Positions 10,717 to 21,820 of a stretch of DNA of 64,000 nt are shown piece after piece. The number at the start of each line of letters is the position of its first letter. Position 1 is the stretch's first letter. Under the pieces are notes generated by a model. It had not been told where the DNA came from and searched no databases. It saw only the letters and a list, made by a program, of their open reading frames with translations. Source of the stretch: Cryptomeria japonica (taxonomy: Eukaryota; Streptophyta; Pinopsida; Cupressales; Cupressaceae); assembly GCF_030272615.1 (NCBI RefSeq), contig NC_081406.1:214376497-214440496 (forward strand), read 5' to 3'. A program made the position numbers and the translations under genes.

Positions 10717-12400
10717 CTTGAAGATATCAGGAAGGAGAATGAAGAACTGGAAGAGCTTGAAGCACTATTTGCAAGAAAAATGCCTAAAGGTCCAATTGGA
10801 AGTAAGTATGAAGGTAAAGCACCCTTTAAATGTTTTAACTATAATAAGATTGGTCATATGGCTTCTAGATGTCCTGATAGACATGCAAGATTAAGAGAAG
10901 AAGCCAAGAGAACATATAAGCCTAACCCTGATTATCAGAGATATAAATTCAAGAAGAATAGAGACAAATCTTGTTATTATGTTGATGAAGGAGTTACTGA
11001 TGATTCTGATGAGGAACTAACAAACAATGGATGGGCTTTTGTTGCTATAATAGAAGATCAACCAGCACCTACTGTTCAACCAGTAGAACAGGCCCTAGCT
11101 GCTAAAGTTAAAAATAAGGATGAATGGATTATTTATTTAGGATGTTCACATCACATGACTAGTTATAAGAGTAAATTCTTAACCTTTCAGGAATGCAATG
11201 GAGGTCTAGTGAGATTTGGAGATGATAAAGCTTGTATGATCAAAGGAAAAGGCCTTATATCTTTTGATGGTAAGTACAATACTGATAATGTTTACTATGT
11301 TGAAGATTTGAAGCATAATCTTTTGAGTGTTGGTCAATTAGTTGAGAAAGGATTTCAGTTACAATTCAAGAATGGTAAATGCAAAATCTTAAATAGAATT
11401 GGTTTGGAAATTGCAAAGAGTAATCAAACTAGAGGTAATATCTTTCATTTTAACAACAATGAGAAAGAATGTTTGATTGCACATATTGATGAAATTTGGT
11501 TATGGAATAAGAGACTTTGTCATGTAAATTTTGATTGCATTGTGAAATTTAGTACAACTAAGGCGGTAAGTGATTTACCTAAGATTGTTAAACCTCACAA
11601 TCTGGTATGTAAGGAATGTCAATTTGGAAAGCAAGTTAGAGCCACTTTCAAAAGTATTCCAGAGAAATCTAATAATGTTCTTGATTTAATTCACACTGAT
11701 TTATGTGGTCCAAAAAGAACTACAAGTATACAAGGAGATAGGTATTTTATGCTAATCATTGATGACTATTCTAGAATGTGTTGGGTTACTTTTCGTAGGG
11801 AGAAATCTGAAGCATTTGGGAAATTCAAACTATTCAAGGTAATGGTAGAGAATGAGACCAACAAGAAAATCAAATGTTTGAGATCATATCAAAGAGGTGA
11901 GTTCACATCTAAGGAATTTAATACATTCTGTGAAGTGAATGGGATCATAAGACAATTATCAGCACCCTGAACACCCCAACATAATGGAGTTATTGAAAGG
12001 AAAAACAAAACTATCTGGGATGCAGCCAAAAGTATGATATCAAAAGAAAATCTACCTTATATATACTGGAGAGAAGCGGCCAATACAACAGTTTATACAT
12101 TCAACAGAGTACACATCAAAGGTGAAACTGGTAAGACCCCTCATGAATTATAGTTTGGAAATACTCCTACTCTTAAATATTTCAGAATATTTGGAAGTAA
12201 ATGCTATATTAGAAGAGATGAGTATATTGGAAAATTTGATCCTAGAAGTGATGAAGGAATATTTCTTGGTTATTCATCTAAGAGCAAGGCATATAGATGT
12301 TTTAACAAGAGATTGCAGAAAATTGTTGAGAGTGCAATTGTGAAGATTGATGAACAATTTAGAAGAAATTCAAGGTACATGGACTCTGAACCGGCAATAG
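10717..12400 (+). pseudogene. pol: Element E zinc knuckle, protease and integrase
   Basis: In the same frame as gag. A single knuckle (about 10828-10870) reads CFNYNKIGHMASRC, with Tyr for the second Cys. The protease site near 11124 reads YLGCSHHMT where the family has DSGCSHHMT, so the catalytic Asp is lost. The gag-pre-integrase region and integrase core follow, with HTDLCGP and DDYSRM. The second catalytic Asp is replaced (LRSYQRGEF instead of the usual LRSDxGGEF), while the final Glu region (NGVIERKNK) remains. A TGA stands at 11968 and a TAG at 12151. The segment near 12190-12300 (GKFDPRSDEGIFLGY) is typical of the integrase C-terminal region in Sireviruses. Both enzymes are inactive as they stand. 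Confidence 0.88.
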
Positions 12401-13872
12401 AGATAATCACAAATGAACCAGCTGTGAATACACCGGTACAAAATGTTGATCCAGTTACACTGGCATCATCTGAAGATTCAACGGTCACTGAAGAACAACA
12501 AGTAAAAACACCAAGGTATGTAAGATTGAACCACTTTGAAAGTCAAATAGTTGGAAACAAATTTCAAGGAGTGATGACTAGAGGAAGATTGGCAAATGAA
12601 GAGGTATTTCTTATTTCTCAAATTGAACCTACATCAATTAATGAGGCATGTGAAGATAAATATTGTATTAAAGCTATGGAAGATGAGGAACAAATTGAAA
12701 GGAATAACACTTGGTCATTAGTTCCCCGACCTAAAGACAAAAATGTAATTGGAAGTAAATGGGTTTTCAGAAATAAACTTAATGAAGATGATAAAGTAAT
12801 CAGAAACAAAGAAAGATTAGTGTGTAAGGGATATTCACAGAAAGAAGGAATTGATTACAATGAAACCTTTGCACTGGTAGCTAGAATTGAGGCAGTCAGA
12901 CTTTTATTGGCTTTTCCAGCACACAAGAACTATAAAGTATATCAAATGGATGTTAAATGTGCTTTTCTGTTTAGAGATATTGAAGAAAAAGTTTATATTA
13001 AACAACCTGATGGAATTTATTTGACAGATAACAAAGATATGGTTTGCAGGTTAAGGAAAGCTTTATATGGATTAAAACAAGCTCCTAGAGCTTGGTATGC
13101 TAGATTGGACAAATATCTTTTGAAGCTTGGATACACTAAAGGTAATGTTGACAACAATCTATACTACAAAGTGACTAATGATGACATCTTGGTTATTGAA
13201 GCTTTTGTTGATGATATAATCTTTGGAGGAGAGGATGGGTTGTGTAAAGACTTTTCTAACAAAATGTAGCAAGAATTTGAAATGTCTATGATTGGAGAGA
13301 TAAAATTCTTTTTAGGATTGCAGATTTCATAGACTGATAAAGGCATATTCCTATGTCAATCTAAGTACTTGAAGGAATTACTAAAGAAATTTTCCATGGA
13401 AAACTATAAACCGGTAAGCACACCTATGGCTACAACTGATAAATTATCTTTGAAGGATGAATCAACACATGTTAATCTGAGTAGATACAAGTCTATGATA
13501 GGAGGTTTAATGTATTTGACACAAACAAGATCTGATATTATGAATGCAACATGTATTGTTTCAAGATTTTAGAGTAATCCTAAAGAAAATCATGAATCAA
13601 CAGTGAAAAGGATTTTCTAGTACCTACAAAGCACTACAAATCTTGGTTTATGGTATCCTAGAGATGAAAATTTTGATTTATGTGCATACACAGATGCTAA
13701 TTGGACAGGAGATGTAGATGATAGAAAAAGCACCACCGACAGAGCATTTTTTCTTGGTAGCAGACTAATTTCATGGTTGAGCAAGAAATAGAGTTATACA
13801 TCACTATCAACAACAAAATCAGAATATGTTGTAGAAACAACTAATTGTACACAGGTATTATGGATCAAACAA
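12401..13872 (+). pseudogene. pol: Element E reverse transcriptase and truncated RNase H
   Basis: The frame continues without a shift. RT motifs include WVFRNKLNEDD, NETFALVARIEAVR, MDVKCAFL, LRKALYGLKQAPRAWY and the polymerase core FVDDIIFGG (about 13204-13230), which keeps both Asp. Five in-frame TAG codons lie at 13267, 13330, 13570, 13618 and 13789. The RNase H part (YTDANWTGD.DDRKST, then TKSEYV and LWIKQM) stops abruptly at 13872, where LTR sequence begins; roughly the last hundred residues of the normal copia RNase H region are gone. The short match ATGTTGATATGG at the joint suggests a deletion between similar sequences. Confidence 0.88.
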
Positions 13873-14920
13873 ATGTTGATATGGTTTTTTAATTGATGTC
13901 AACACTTGTCAACACTTGACAACCTTATCAGGACTTGGAGATCTTTGGTTTTATTCACCGACAAGTCAGTGACTTATGCACAGTCACCGGTATTTGGTTC
14001 ACCGGTAGGTTATATTGTTCGTTGGCACTTGGAATGACTTGGAGACTACTTGGTTATGTCAAAGATATTATTCGATCACTTGGTTTTGGCAATTTGGTTA
14101 TTGGTCTATTTGGGTTTGAATATTTGTTGTTATCGACAAATAGGTCCAGGTTATGCACCGACAAGCATATCTATTCCAGATCAGTACGACACATTATGGA
14201 GATAATTTATTATTATTGTAAATGCATTGAGCTGACATGATGCATCACATAATGATTTATTTGTAATTAATTTTATTGTAATATCTTTTAGTGAGCCAAC
14301 CTATTGAATTGGTCTTAGGTTATGCTATAAATGTAAGATCTCATTTGTGAGATTGATATGTGATTGAAAAAAGGATTGTAATAGGGTATATGCAAAAATA
14401 AGTAGAGCTATACACATAGACATCATTTCAAGGTTGAAGCAAGGTTTTTGTGAAGGCAATCAAAACTAAACCAGTACTGAATCCAACATATGAAGATGCT
14501 ATTTTATGCAGTACATTATCATTGGATTTAACCATCCAATTGTAGTTAGTGTGACTCCCATTTTGTGATTGAGCAGTGAGCTCTAGGTAGCTAGCCTTTT
14601 TACATGTGCAGACTCCATATTGTACACACATACTATCTGCAGTAGTATCATTTGATTGTGGGTAAGGCTTCCCACCATTGTTTTCCCCCTTATAGGGTTT
14701 CCACGCACAAATATTTGTGTTATGTGTTGTGGATGTTATTGTCTTTCTGTTTCATGCATTAATCTTTACCGGTACTGTAATTAACTAATAAAACTATATA
14801 TTGGCATAAAGTTTGGTTTATTGGCATTAAGCATTAAGTTTTGGGTAAGTTAATTTTGGTTGAATTTATTGGACAACTGATTCATGCCCCCCATGTCTTA
14901 TTTGTCTCTGAGACCTAACA
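13873..14920 (+). repeat. 3' LTR of element E, first 16 bases missing
   Basis: Aligns with 8890-9942 throughout, including 'gtcaacacttgtcaacacttgacaacc' and the end GACCTAACA. The left copy starts 16 bases earlier with TGTTGGTATTTTGGAT, which is absent here. Confidence 0.9.
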
Positions 14921-14925
14921 TTTTT

Positions 14926-15078
14926 CACATTAACACCTCTCCCCCTTTGACATAAATGAAAAAGGGTTGATGCCAAATCAAACAACCGACTACTCCCCTC
15001 AAATAGTAGGACCATCTCATCAACCCAGATCAAAAGATATTTCAGATAAGCTCACTGGATTGATGCATCTCTACATCT
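14926..15078 (-). other. Part of element D 3' untranslated region
   Basis: No gene. It carries polypurine-like runs (complement of ctccccctttgac near 14937) and continues D after the E insertion. Confidence 0.7.
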
Positions 15079-15526
15079 CTATGTCTCTTCTAGAGAGGTG
15101 GTGACCCCCAACTGATCTCTGAGATATTTAAAAGTATCTTTAGGCAATGTTTTTGTTAGAATATGTGCAGTATGTTCCGTAGTGGGCACATATACCAATC
15201 TGACTTCCTTTTCTTCAACCTTTTCCTTCAATAAATTATACTTTATAGATATGTGTTTTGATTTGGAATGCAATACCAAATTCTTTGACATATCAATAGC
15301 AACTATATTATCACAATGAATAACAATAGGCTCATCATAACTTACCCTTATATCCTTCAACATTTTCCTCATCCATAAGATCTGAGTGCAATTTGTTGTA
15401 GTAGTTGTACATATTCAGTTTCAACAATAGATAATGAAGTGTATGATTATTTCTTGCTAACCTGTGAGAATAGTTTCTTCCCAAGAAAGAATGCACCACC
15501 TGTAGTACTCTTTCAGTCATCAACAT
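15079..15526 (-). pseudogene. pol: Element D RNase H, C-terminal part
   Basis: Two overlapping open stretches (15526-15335 and 15372-15079) in different frames show a frameshift. The second has the copia RNase H signature IHCDN..AIDMSKN, then HSKSKHI.IKYNLLKE and a terminal region with LTKTLPKDTFKYLRDQLGV, and stops at 15079. It is the part that element E has lost. Upstream, 15530-15850 is the decayed RNase H N-terminal part with several stops. Confidence 0.85.
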
Positions 15527-15849
15527 CTCCTGCCTAGTTTGAGTCTGTATAAGAACATAATCTTAAATCATCATCCTTTGGATACCATAACCCATAATCT
15601 GTTGTTCTTGCCAAATATCTGTATATTCTTTTAACAACAATATCATGACTTTCTCTTGGATCAGACTAGAATCTAGAAGTAATGCAGACAACATTCATTA
15701 TATCTAGTCTGGTCTGAGTTAAGTACAGTAATCCACCAATCATTTATTTGTATCTAGATGAGTTCACTCTAGGAGATTCATCTTCCTTTGACAATTTGCA
15801 ACTGTTTATCATAGGGGTTCCAATAGGTTTTGAGTTTTCAAGTCCAAAT

Positions 15850-16640
15850 TTCTTTAGAAATTCTTTCACATATTTATTTTGACAAATGAAATTACCTTTA
15901 TTAGTCTAAGTGATCTAAAAACCTAAGAAAAAATTCATCTCTCCAATCATAGACATTTCAAATTCATTCTTCATGACATCAACAAATTTCATGCATAGAA
16001 TTTCTTCTCCTCCAAAAATGATATCATCAACAAAGACTTCAGTGATCAATATGTCCTCATGCTCAATCTTATAATATAAGTAACATTACCTTTGTTAAAT
16101 CTGAGCTTCATAAGATGTTTATCCAATCTAGCATACCAGGCTCTAGGGGCTTGTTTCAATCCATATAAGGCTTTCCTCAATTTGCAAACCATGTTCTTGT
16201 CCCCTGATAATGAAAATCCATCAAGTTTCTCAATGTAGACTTCTTCAGGATCTCCATTTAGAATGACACATTTGACATCAGTATTTAGAAAGGCACATTT
16301 AGAAATAGTCTTATTTCTTTAATCCATGTAACTGGAGCATAGGTTTCATCATAATCAATTCCTTCTTGTTGTGAGTATCATTTGCAAACCAATATAGCTT
16401 GTTTCTTACAGCCTATCCTTCTTCATTTAATTTGTTTGTGAATACCCATTTAGTTCCAATAACATTTTTATCTTTTGGCCTAGGAACCAATTCCCATGTG
16501 TTATTCTTTTCTATCCGATTTAATTCTTCTTCCATTGCTTTCATCCAATTCTCATCTTTACATGCTTCCATAACTAATTCAGGTTCAATTTGAGAAATCA
16601 AACATACCTCTTTAGCAACTAATCTTCTTCTTGTCATCAC
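15850..16640 (-). pseudogene. pol: Element D reverse transcriptase, decayed
   Basis: The open part 16640-16413 (75 codons) contains M.EELNRIEKNNTWELVPRPKD followed by GTKWVF.NKLNE, the standard start of copia RT. The rest down to about 15850 is still readable in pieces on the minus strand: a DY.ETYAPV region near 16350, LRKALYGLKQAPRAWY near 16130-16180, and the DD-containing core near 16020. Stops and frameshifts break it. Confidence 0.8.
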
Positions 16641-16989
16641 ACCTTTCCTCTTATGTCCAATAATCTAATCTTCATAATGATTCAACTTTACATAACTGGG
16701 AGTCTTTTGATTGTCTTGATTTTTTGACTCTTTATGCTCTTCAACAATTACTGTAGAATTTTTTGATGTTACCGAAGCAATTGGATCAATGCTCTGAACT
16801 GTTTCTTGCACAACCAATTCTAATCTGACAATTTCATCTTTCGGTCCAAATCATATGATCTATTCTGATTGTTGCATTGCTCATCCACATTGACATTTAT
16901 TCTTTCCATTATCCTTTGCAATCTTTTGTTAAAACATCTTTATGGTTTTCTCTTAGTATAATAACCCAAAAATATTCCTTCATCACATA

Positions 16990-18165
16990 TATGATCAAAT
17001 TTCCCTAATGCACATCTCTTCTGATATAGCATTTACTTCCAAAAATTCCAAAATACCTAACAATAGGAGTATGACCAAATGATAATTTAGAATGAGTCTT
17101 ACCAGTATCACCTTTTATGTGTATTCTATTGAAAGTGTAGATTGTAGTGTTGACAACTTCTCTCCAATAGATATAAGGCAGTTTGGCTTCCATCATCATT
17201 GTCCTTGCAACATCTAAGATAGTTTTGTTCTTCCTTTCCACTACTCCATTCTGTTGTGGAGTTCTAGGTGCCGATAATTGTCTTCTAATTCCATGTTTCT
17301 TACAAAAATTGTTAAATTCGCCACCTTGATCTAATCTTAAGCATTTTATCTTTAATCATGTTTCTGTCTCAACCATTTCTTTGAATATTTTGAATTTCTC
17401 AAGAGCTTTTGATTTTTCTTTAAAAAATGCAACCCACATCATTCTAGAGTAATCATCAATAAGAACCATAAAGTATCTATCTCCTTGAAATATTTTAGTC
17501 CTTGATAGACCACATAGATCAGTATGAATAAGATCAAGAATTTCATTAGATTTATCATGTATGCTTTTGAAACAAGTTCTAATTTTCTTACCCATTTGAT
17601 ATTCTCTACATACCAGATTATGAGGCTTGATGATCTTAGGCAGATCTATGATAGCTTGGGTTGAACTGGTCTTTACTATGAAATTAAAATTCACATGATA
17701 CATCCTTTTATGCCATAACAAACTCTCATCAATCTGAGAAATCAAGAAAGTCTTCTCACTGGAGTTCAAATAAAATATATTTCCTTTGGTCTAAGTTCCA
17801 AATGCAATTTCCAATCAAGATCTATTGATAATCTTGCATTTTCTATCTTTGAATTGTAAATTAAATCCTGTATCCACCATCTAACCTACACTCAAAATAT
17901 TATGCTTGAAACCTTCAACATAATAAACGTTGCCAGTATTAGTCTTACCATGCAAGGATATTGTTCCCTTTCCTTTGATCTTGCATGCCTTATTGTCTCC
18001 AAATCTAACTAGTCCACCATCAAATTTTTGCAGAGTTAGGAATTTCCTCTTATCATCAGTCATATGATGAGAGCAACCACTATCTATAACCCACTCATCT
18101 TTCTCTTCAAATTCAAGAGCTACAACTTTCTCCTCAGTATGAGTTATTTCATTGACGGGTTCCAA
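16990..18165 (-). pseudogene. pol: Element D protease and integrase, decayed
   Basis: The protease (18165-17881) keeps the catalytic DSG in WVIDSGCSHHMT, followed by GGLVRFGDNKACKIKGKGTI, which is the Sirevirus style. Gag-pre-integrase and integrase core follow at 17769-17356 (HKRMYHVNF, HTDLCG, IDDYSRMMWV). The remaining core with LRLDQGGEF and NGVVERKNK runs from about 17340 to 17200, then 17241-17005 ends with FGIFGSKCYIRRD. Breaks occur between these blocks. The protease and integrase catalytic residues that E has lost are present here. Confidence 0.85.
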
Positions 18166-18227
18166 AGGTTCATTCTTGATAGCAATAAAGAATCAATCTT
18201 TACTTGAGCTTCCATTACCTGATCCAA

Positions 18228-19263
18228 TTATAGGTTCATCATCATCAAAATCATTAGTAATACCAAAATCATCATCTCCAGCATATTGACTTCATTTATC
18301 CTTATTTTTTCTATATCTAGGTTTGATATGATATTCCAAATTAGGTTTCTAATTCCTAGAAAATATTTCATGATTCCTTGCAGCTCTTTCAGGATATCTA
18401 GAAGAAAAATGACCAATCTTATTGCATGAAAACATTTAAGTGGAACTTTTCTTTCATACTTACTTCCAACCAGTCCTTTAGGGATTCTTCTAGCAATTAG
18501 GGCTTCCAATTCTTCAAGTTCTCTATTTTCTCTTTCAATGTCTTCCATCTGCTTAGCATATAACTTTTTCCAATCTATCTTATGCTTATTGAAGGCAGAT
18601 GCTTTAAATGCAGTCTCTATTTTAGTAGCATTTTGATCTCTGAGCTCTTCAATTTCAAATGTAGTTAATTTCCCAAGTAATGTATCTCTGGTAATAGGGG
18701 TATTTGACATTGTCTAGAGTTCATTTATTGCAATAGCCTTCATCTTGTAAGATGGAGGTAAAACTCTCTGAATTTTTGAAACAATCTCATCCTCATTAAC
18801 TATTCCACCGAAGCATTTGATTCCCATGACAATCTCATTTACTCTATCCATGAAAGAACTTATCTTCTCATCTTCTTCTATCTTCAAATTTTCATCTCAC
18901 CTAGTAACCTTCAAGTTTTTCAATATTTATTGTTTGGTCACCTTTATATAGACTTTCAGCCTTCAACCAGATCTACTTTGCATTTTCCATCTCTATGACA
19001 CTCATCAATTTCTCATCAGATAGGGCACTTAACAATGCTTCATTTTCTCTGACATCATTATCAACATTCTTCTGTTCATCAATAGGTGTCGGAGTTCCAA
19101 AAATAGGATCATGAGATGTATAACCTTTTTCTATTATCTCCCAAACTTTAGCTCCAAGACATCTCAAGTGAATCTTCATTCACTCCTTCCATAATTTGTA
19201 ATTTGTACCATCAAATCTGGGAGTCTCCTTCTAGTAGAAATTAGATGAATAACTTGATGCCAT
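18228..19263 (-). pseudogene. gag: Element D gag, decayed
   Basis: The start ATG at 19263 lies 43 bases past the primer binding site. After MASSYSSNFY comes a stop, then RFDGTNYKLWKE and MKIHLRCLGAKVWEIIEKGYT, closely matching E gag. A second open stretch (18710-18228) holds the C-terminal helical part. One missing base near 18430 shifts the frame inside the zinc knuckle, whose other-frame remnant reads CNKIGHFSSRY (last Cys lost). Confidence 0.85.
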
Positions 19264-19304
19264 TGGATCTCCTCAAGTAGTTAAGCTTTTGTAGAGAGGA
19301 CCTC

Positions 19305-19316
19305 ACTCTGATACCA
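19305..19316 (-). other. Primer binding site of element D
   Basis: The minus strand reads TGGTATCAGAGT, eleven of twelve bases of the initiator tRNA-Met complement, just inside the LTR. Confidence 0.85.
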
Positions 19317-19318
19317 AT

Positions 19319-20537
19319 TGTTAACAAGTTCTTATTCCAATAGTTAGAATGAACCGAAGGAAAACTAAGAGGGGGGTGAATCAGTTTTCCACAAGCTAAA
19401 CAATTAATATAAATTATAAACTTTCTACTAGAGAAATATAACAATAGCACAAAGAAAGATAAAGCATGAAAGCGCACAACACATAACACCAATAATTTTG
19501 ACGTGGAAAACCCAATTAAGGGAAAAACCATGGTGGGAAACCCTACCCATAGTCAGATAATACTTCTACAGTAGTATGTGAAATGTTACAATGGGGATTG
19601 CACTGCAATTAGGCCCACAACCTAAAGGACACTCCTCAACACAAAAGGGAAGTCTCACTAACTTACATAAACATCAGACTACAATCTAGAGAAAATTAAT
19701 TGTGGAAATAACATCTCCTAATGATTTATTATAGTTCTGGTTAAGCACAAATGTTTGCCCTACAACACCAAACTTTCCTCAAACCCTTCGTTGAATAATA
19801 TATCCTTGTTCACACAAAAACCTTTCTCTAATAATGTAGACATAACCATCCCATACAAATAACATGAATATATCACCTATATATATAGATCATCAACCTT
19901 GATAAGCATGGTCGGCTAAACCCTAAACCCATAACTCATAATTGCAAAAATTACATCACACGATACCACTAGACTGATATTATGATTTACATTACATAGC
20001 ATGGACCTAATTCAAACTCCTAAACAATTATATTCATCAAAAATCATGCCAAGGCCAAATATAGCACGTTACTCCAATCGGAAGAAACCCTTAGTGTCAA
20101 TAACACAAAAGAACCAATCGGACCCAAATAGGATCACCAAATTATCACGACAGCCAATGTGAAACCACCAAACAATTAGGACATGATAAAGAACACCTTC
20201 AACATGTTAGGAACCATTTCTAGAAGCTAGACCAAAACCACTTAACCATTTCATCAAATATCACCAACCGGTGCAATCAACTAGGACCAAGACCATCAAC
20301 TAGAAAACTAGAACATAAACGATAGCTTCCAGAGCACCAAATCATGAACCAACTGAATATGACAAGCATATAATCATGTTGAACAACCATCCAAAAATGA
20401 ATCCAACAATCTGATCATACCGGACTTGAGTCTCTAAATAACCTCAGCCAAAACCAAGTCAAACCGGAACAGGTCCAGTTGGAGCACAATGTTGACATTA
20501 ATGACAACATATAATCAATCCCTGCATAATGCCAACA
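19319..20537 (-). repeat. 5' LTR of element D
   Basis: 1219 bp, the same length as 7528-8746, followed by target duplication TAGTC. Contains 'ggtgggaaaccct' and 'cgtggaaaaccc'-type blocks (19495-19550), which resemble conserved LTR motifs described for Sireviruses. Confidence 0.92.
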
Positions 20538-20542
20538 TAGTC

Positions 20543-21008
20543 TACATGGATAATATGGCTCGGTATAACCTATGGCGATAACAAAACTCCAAGGTGATTT
20601 TTCCATCAGTGTAACTCGTGCCGATAGAAGAAATAAAAGACATTGGAAGGTGATCGAGATAGGCTATGAAGGCGAAATAGAGACAAAGTGTTAACCCGAT
20701 ATGAGTAACATGGAAATAGAGTAGATCAGTATAATGGTTTATTGTAAGCCCAATAGGTGCAATACTTGCAAAATAAAATGAAGGTTAGCGACAGCATGGA
20801 AATTGGCTGATCTCAATAGCTCAATAGTCCACATGGATGGTTGACCTTGTTTGACTAAATGACCTAGATGCAGATTAAGAAGACTTTGAGGCCACGTTTG
20901 CATGCTAACAAAGCAGAGATCTACCTGGTGTCTAACTAGACCTAACTAAATGATCTAGATGTCGATTCTGATGATATGTGCAATCCAAGTGGTCAAATAA
21001 GAGAACAT
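20543..21008 (+). repeat. 3' LTR of element F, segment 2
   Basis: Continues LTR F after element D; the first 100 bases carry on the ~370-bp repeat unit cut at 7527. No gene. Confidence 0.7.
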
Positions 21009-21815
21009 TGTTAGGATTAATGATACTCTCAAAGATACTGAGAGGGGGGGTGAATCAGTATCTAACCGATGTATAGAATATTTGTCCTTATTAAGTATTT
21101 TGCATTCCAAAATAGTGTATCGACAAATAAGAATTAATGTAGTAAATAGGAACAATAAAGACAACATAGAAAACACACCATAACACAAGATGTTTAACGA
21201 GGAAACCCAATGTGGGAAAACCTTGGTGGGATTTGTGACCCACAATATTCACTCGCTGACCAATGAACAAATATTACTTACAATGAGGGGCCTGCACATG
21301 CAGTAAGCCCAACTGCCTAGAGCTCATTGCTCAATCTACAAAATAGAAGTCTCACTGACTTACAAAATGGATTATGAAAATCCAATATAATGCATTGCTT
21401 CAAATCAACATCAACTATGCTAGGTTCAGTACTAGTTTAAGCTCATACTATAACTATAAACCTTATACAAAATCTACCTTATGCATTTGCATATATCTTC
21501 CTTATAATTCTCTCATTCCTATTCCATCTCATCTATATCAAAATGATTTACAAGATCTCATACATATATGAGTCTATTACAATATGCCATGTCGGCTTTA
21601 CAAAAGATAATTACAATTAAATACAATAAACAAAAGTTTATTCTTGTCGACTTGGGTGCCAGTATGCATTGTTGCCACTGTCGGTGAAGTATCTGTCAGT
21701 GTCGGTGCCTACTGGTGGTTTACTAGATGAAGGCCACAAGGTTACCTGAAGGTTGCCAGTAGGTTTCCATCAATGAAAACACCATCATTTCTCATTAGAG
21801 TGTAGAATGCCAACA
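21009..21815 (-). repeat. Solo LTR of the element A family
   Basis: 807 bp, aligning end to end with LTR A (4651-5454), flanked by a perfect target duplication AACAT (21004-21008 and 21816-21820). No primer binding site or polypurine tract adjoins it, so the interior was lost by recombination between LTRs. Confidence 0.92.
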
Positions 21816-21820
21816 AACAT

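Larger units (their letters stand above)
8874..14920 (+). mobile_element. Element E: Sirevirus-like Ty1/copia retrotransposon nested in D
   Basis: The 5' LTR (8874-9942), primer binding site, gag-pol (10000-13872) and a slightly truncated 3' LTR (13873-14920) are present in order. The flanks are near-matching (atttt at 8869-8873, ttttt at 14921-14925), an imperfect target duplication. It sits in the 3' untranslated region of D in opposite orientation. An internal deletion removed the end of RNase H, the polypurine tract and the first 16 bases of the 3' LTR. Confidence 0.9.
7528..20537 (-). mobile_element. Element D: Sirevirus-like Ty1/copia retrotransposon, decayed, with E nested inside
   Basis: Two LTRs of identical length (1219 bp; 7528-8746 and 19319-20537) are flanked by a perfect 5-bp target duplication TAGTC (7523-7527 and 20538-20542). 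On the minus strand come a primer binding site, gag, protease, integrase, reverse transcriptase, RNase H and repeated polypurine tracts. Element E occupies 8874-14920 inside its 3' untranslated region. The LTRs differ at many positions and the coding region has frameshifts as well as stops, so D is old. It landed in the LTR of F. Confidence 0.92.
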
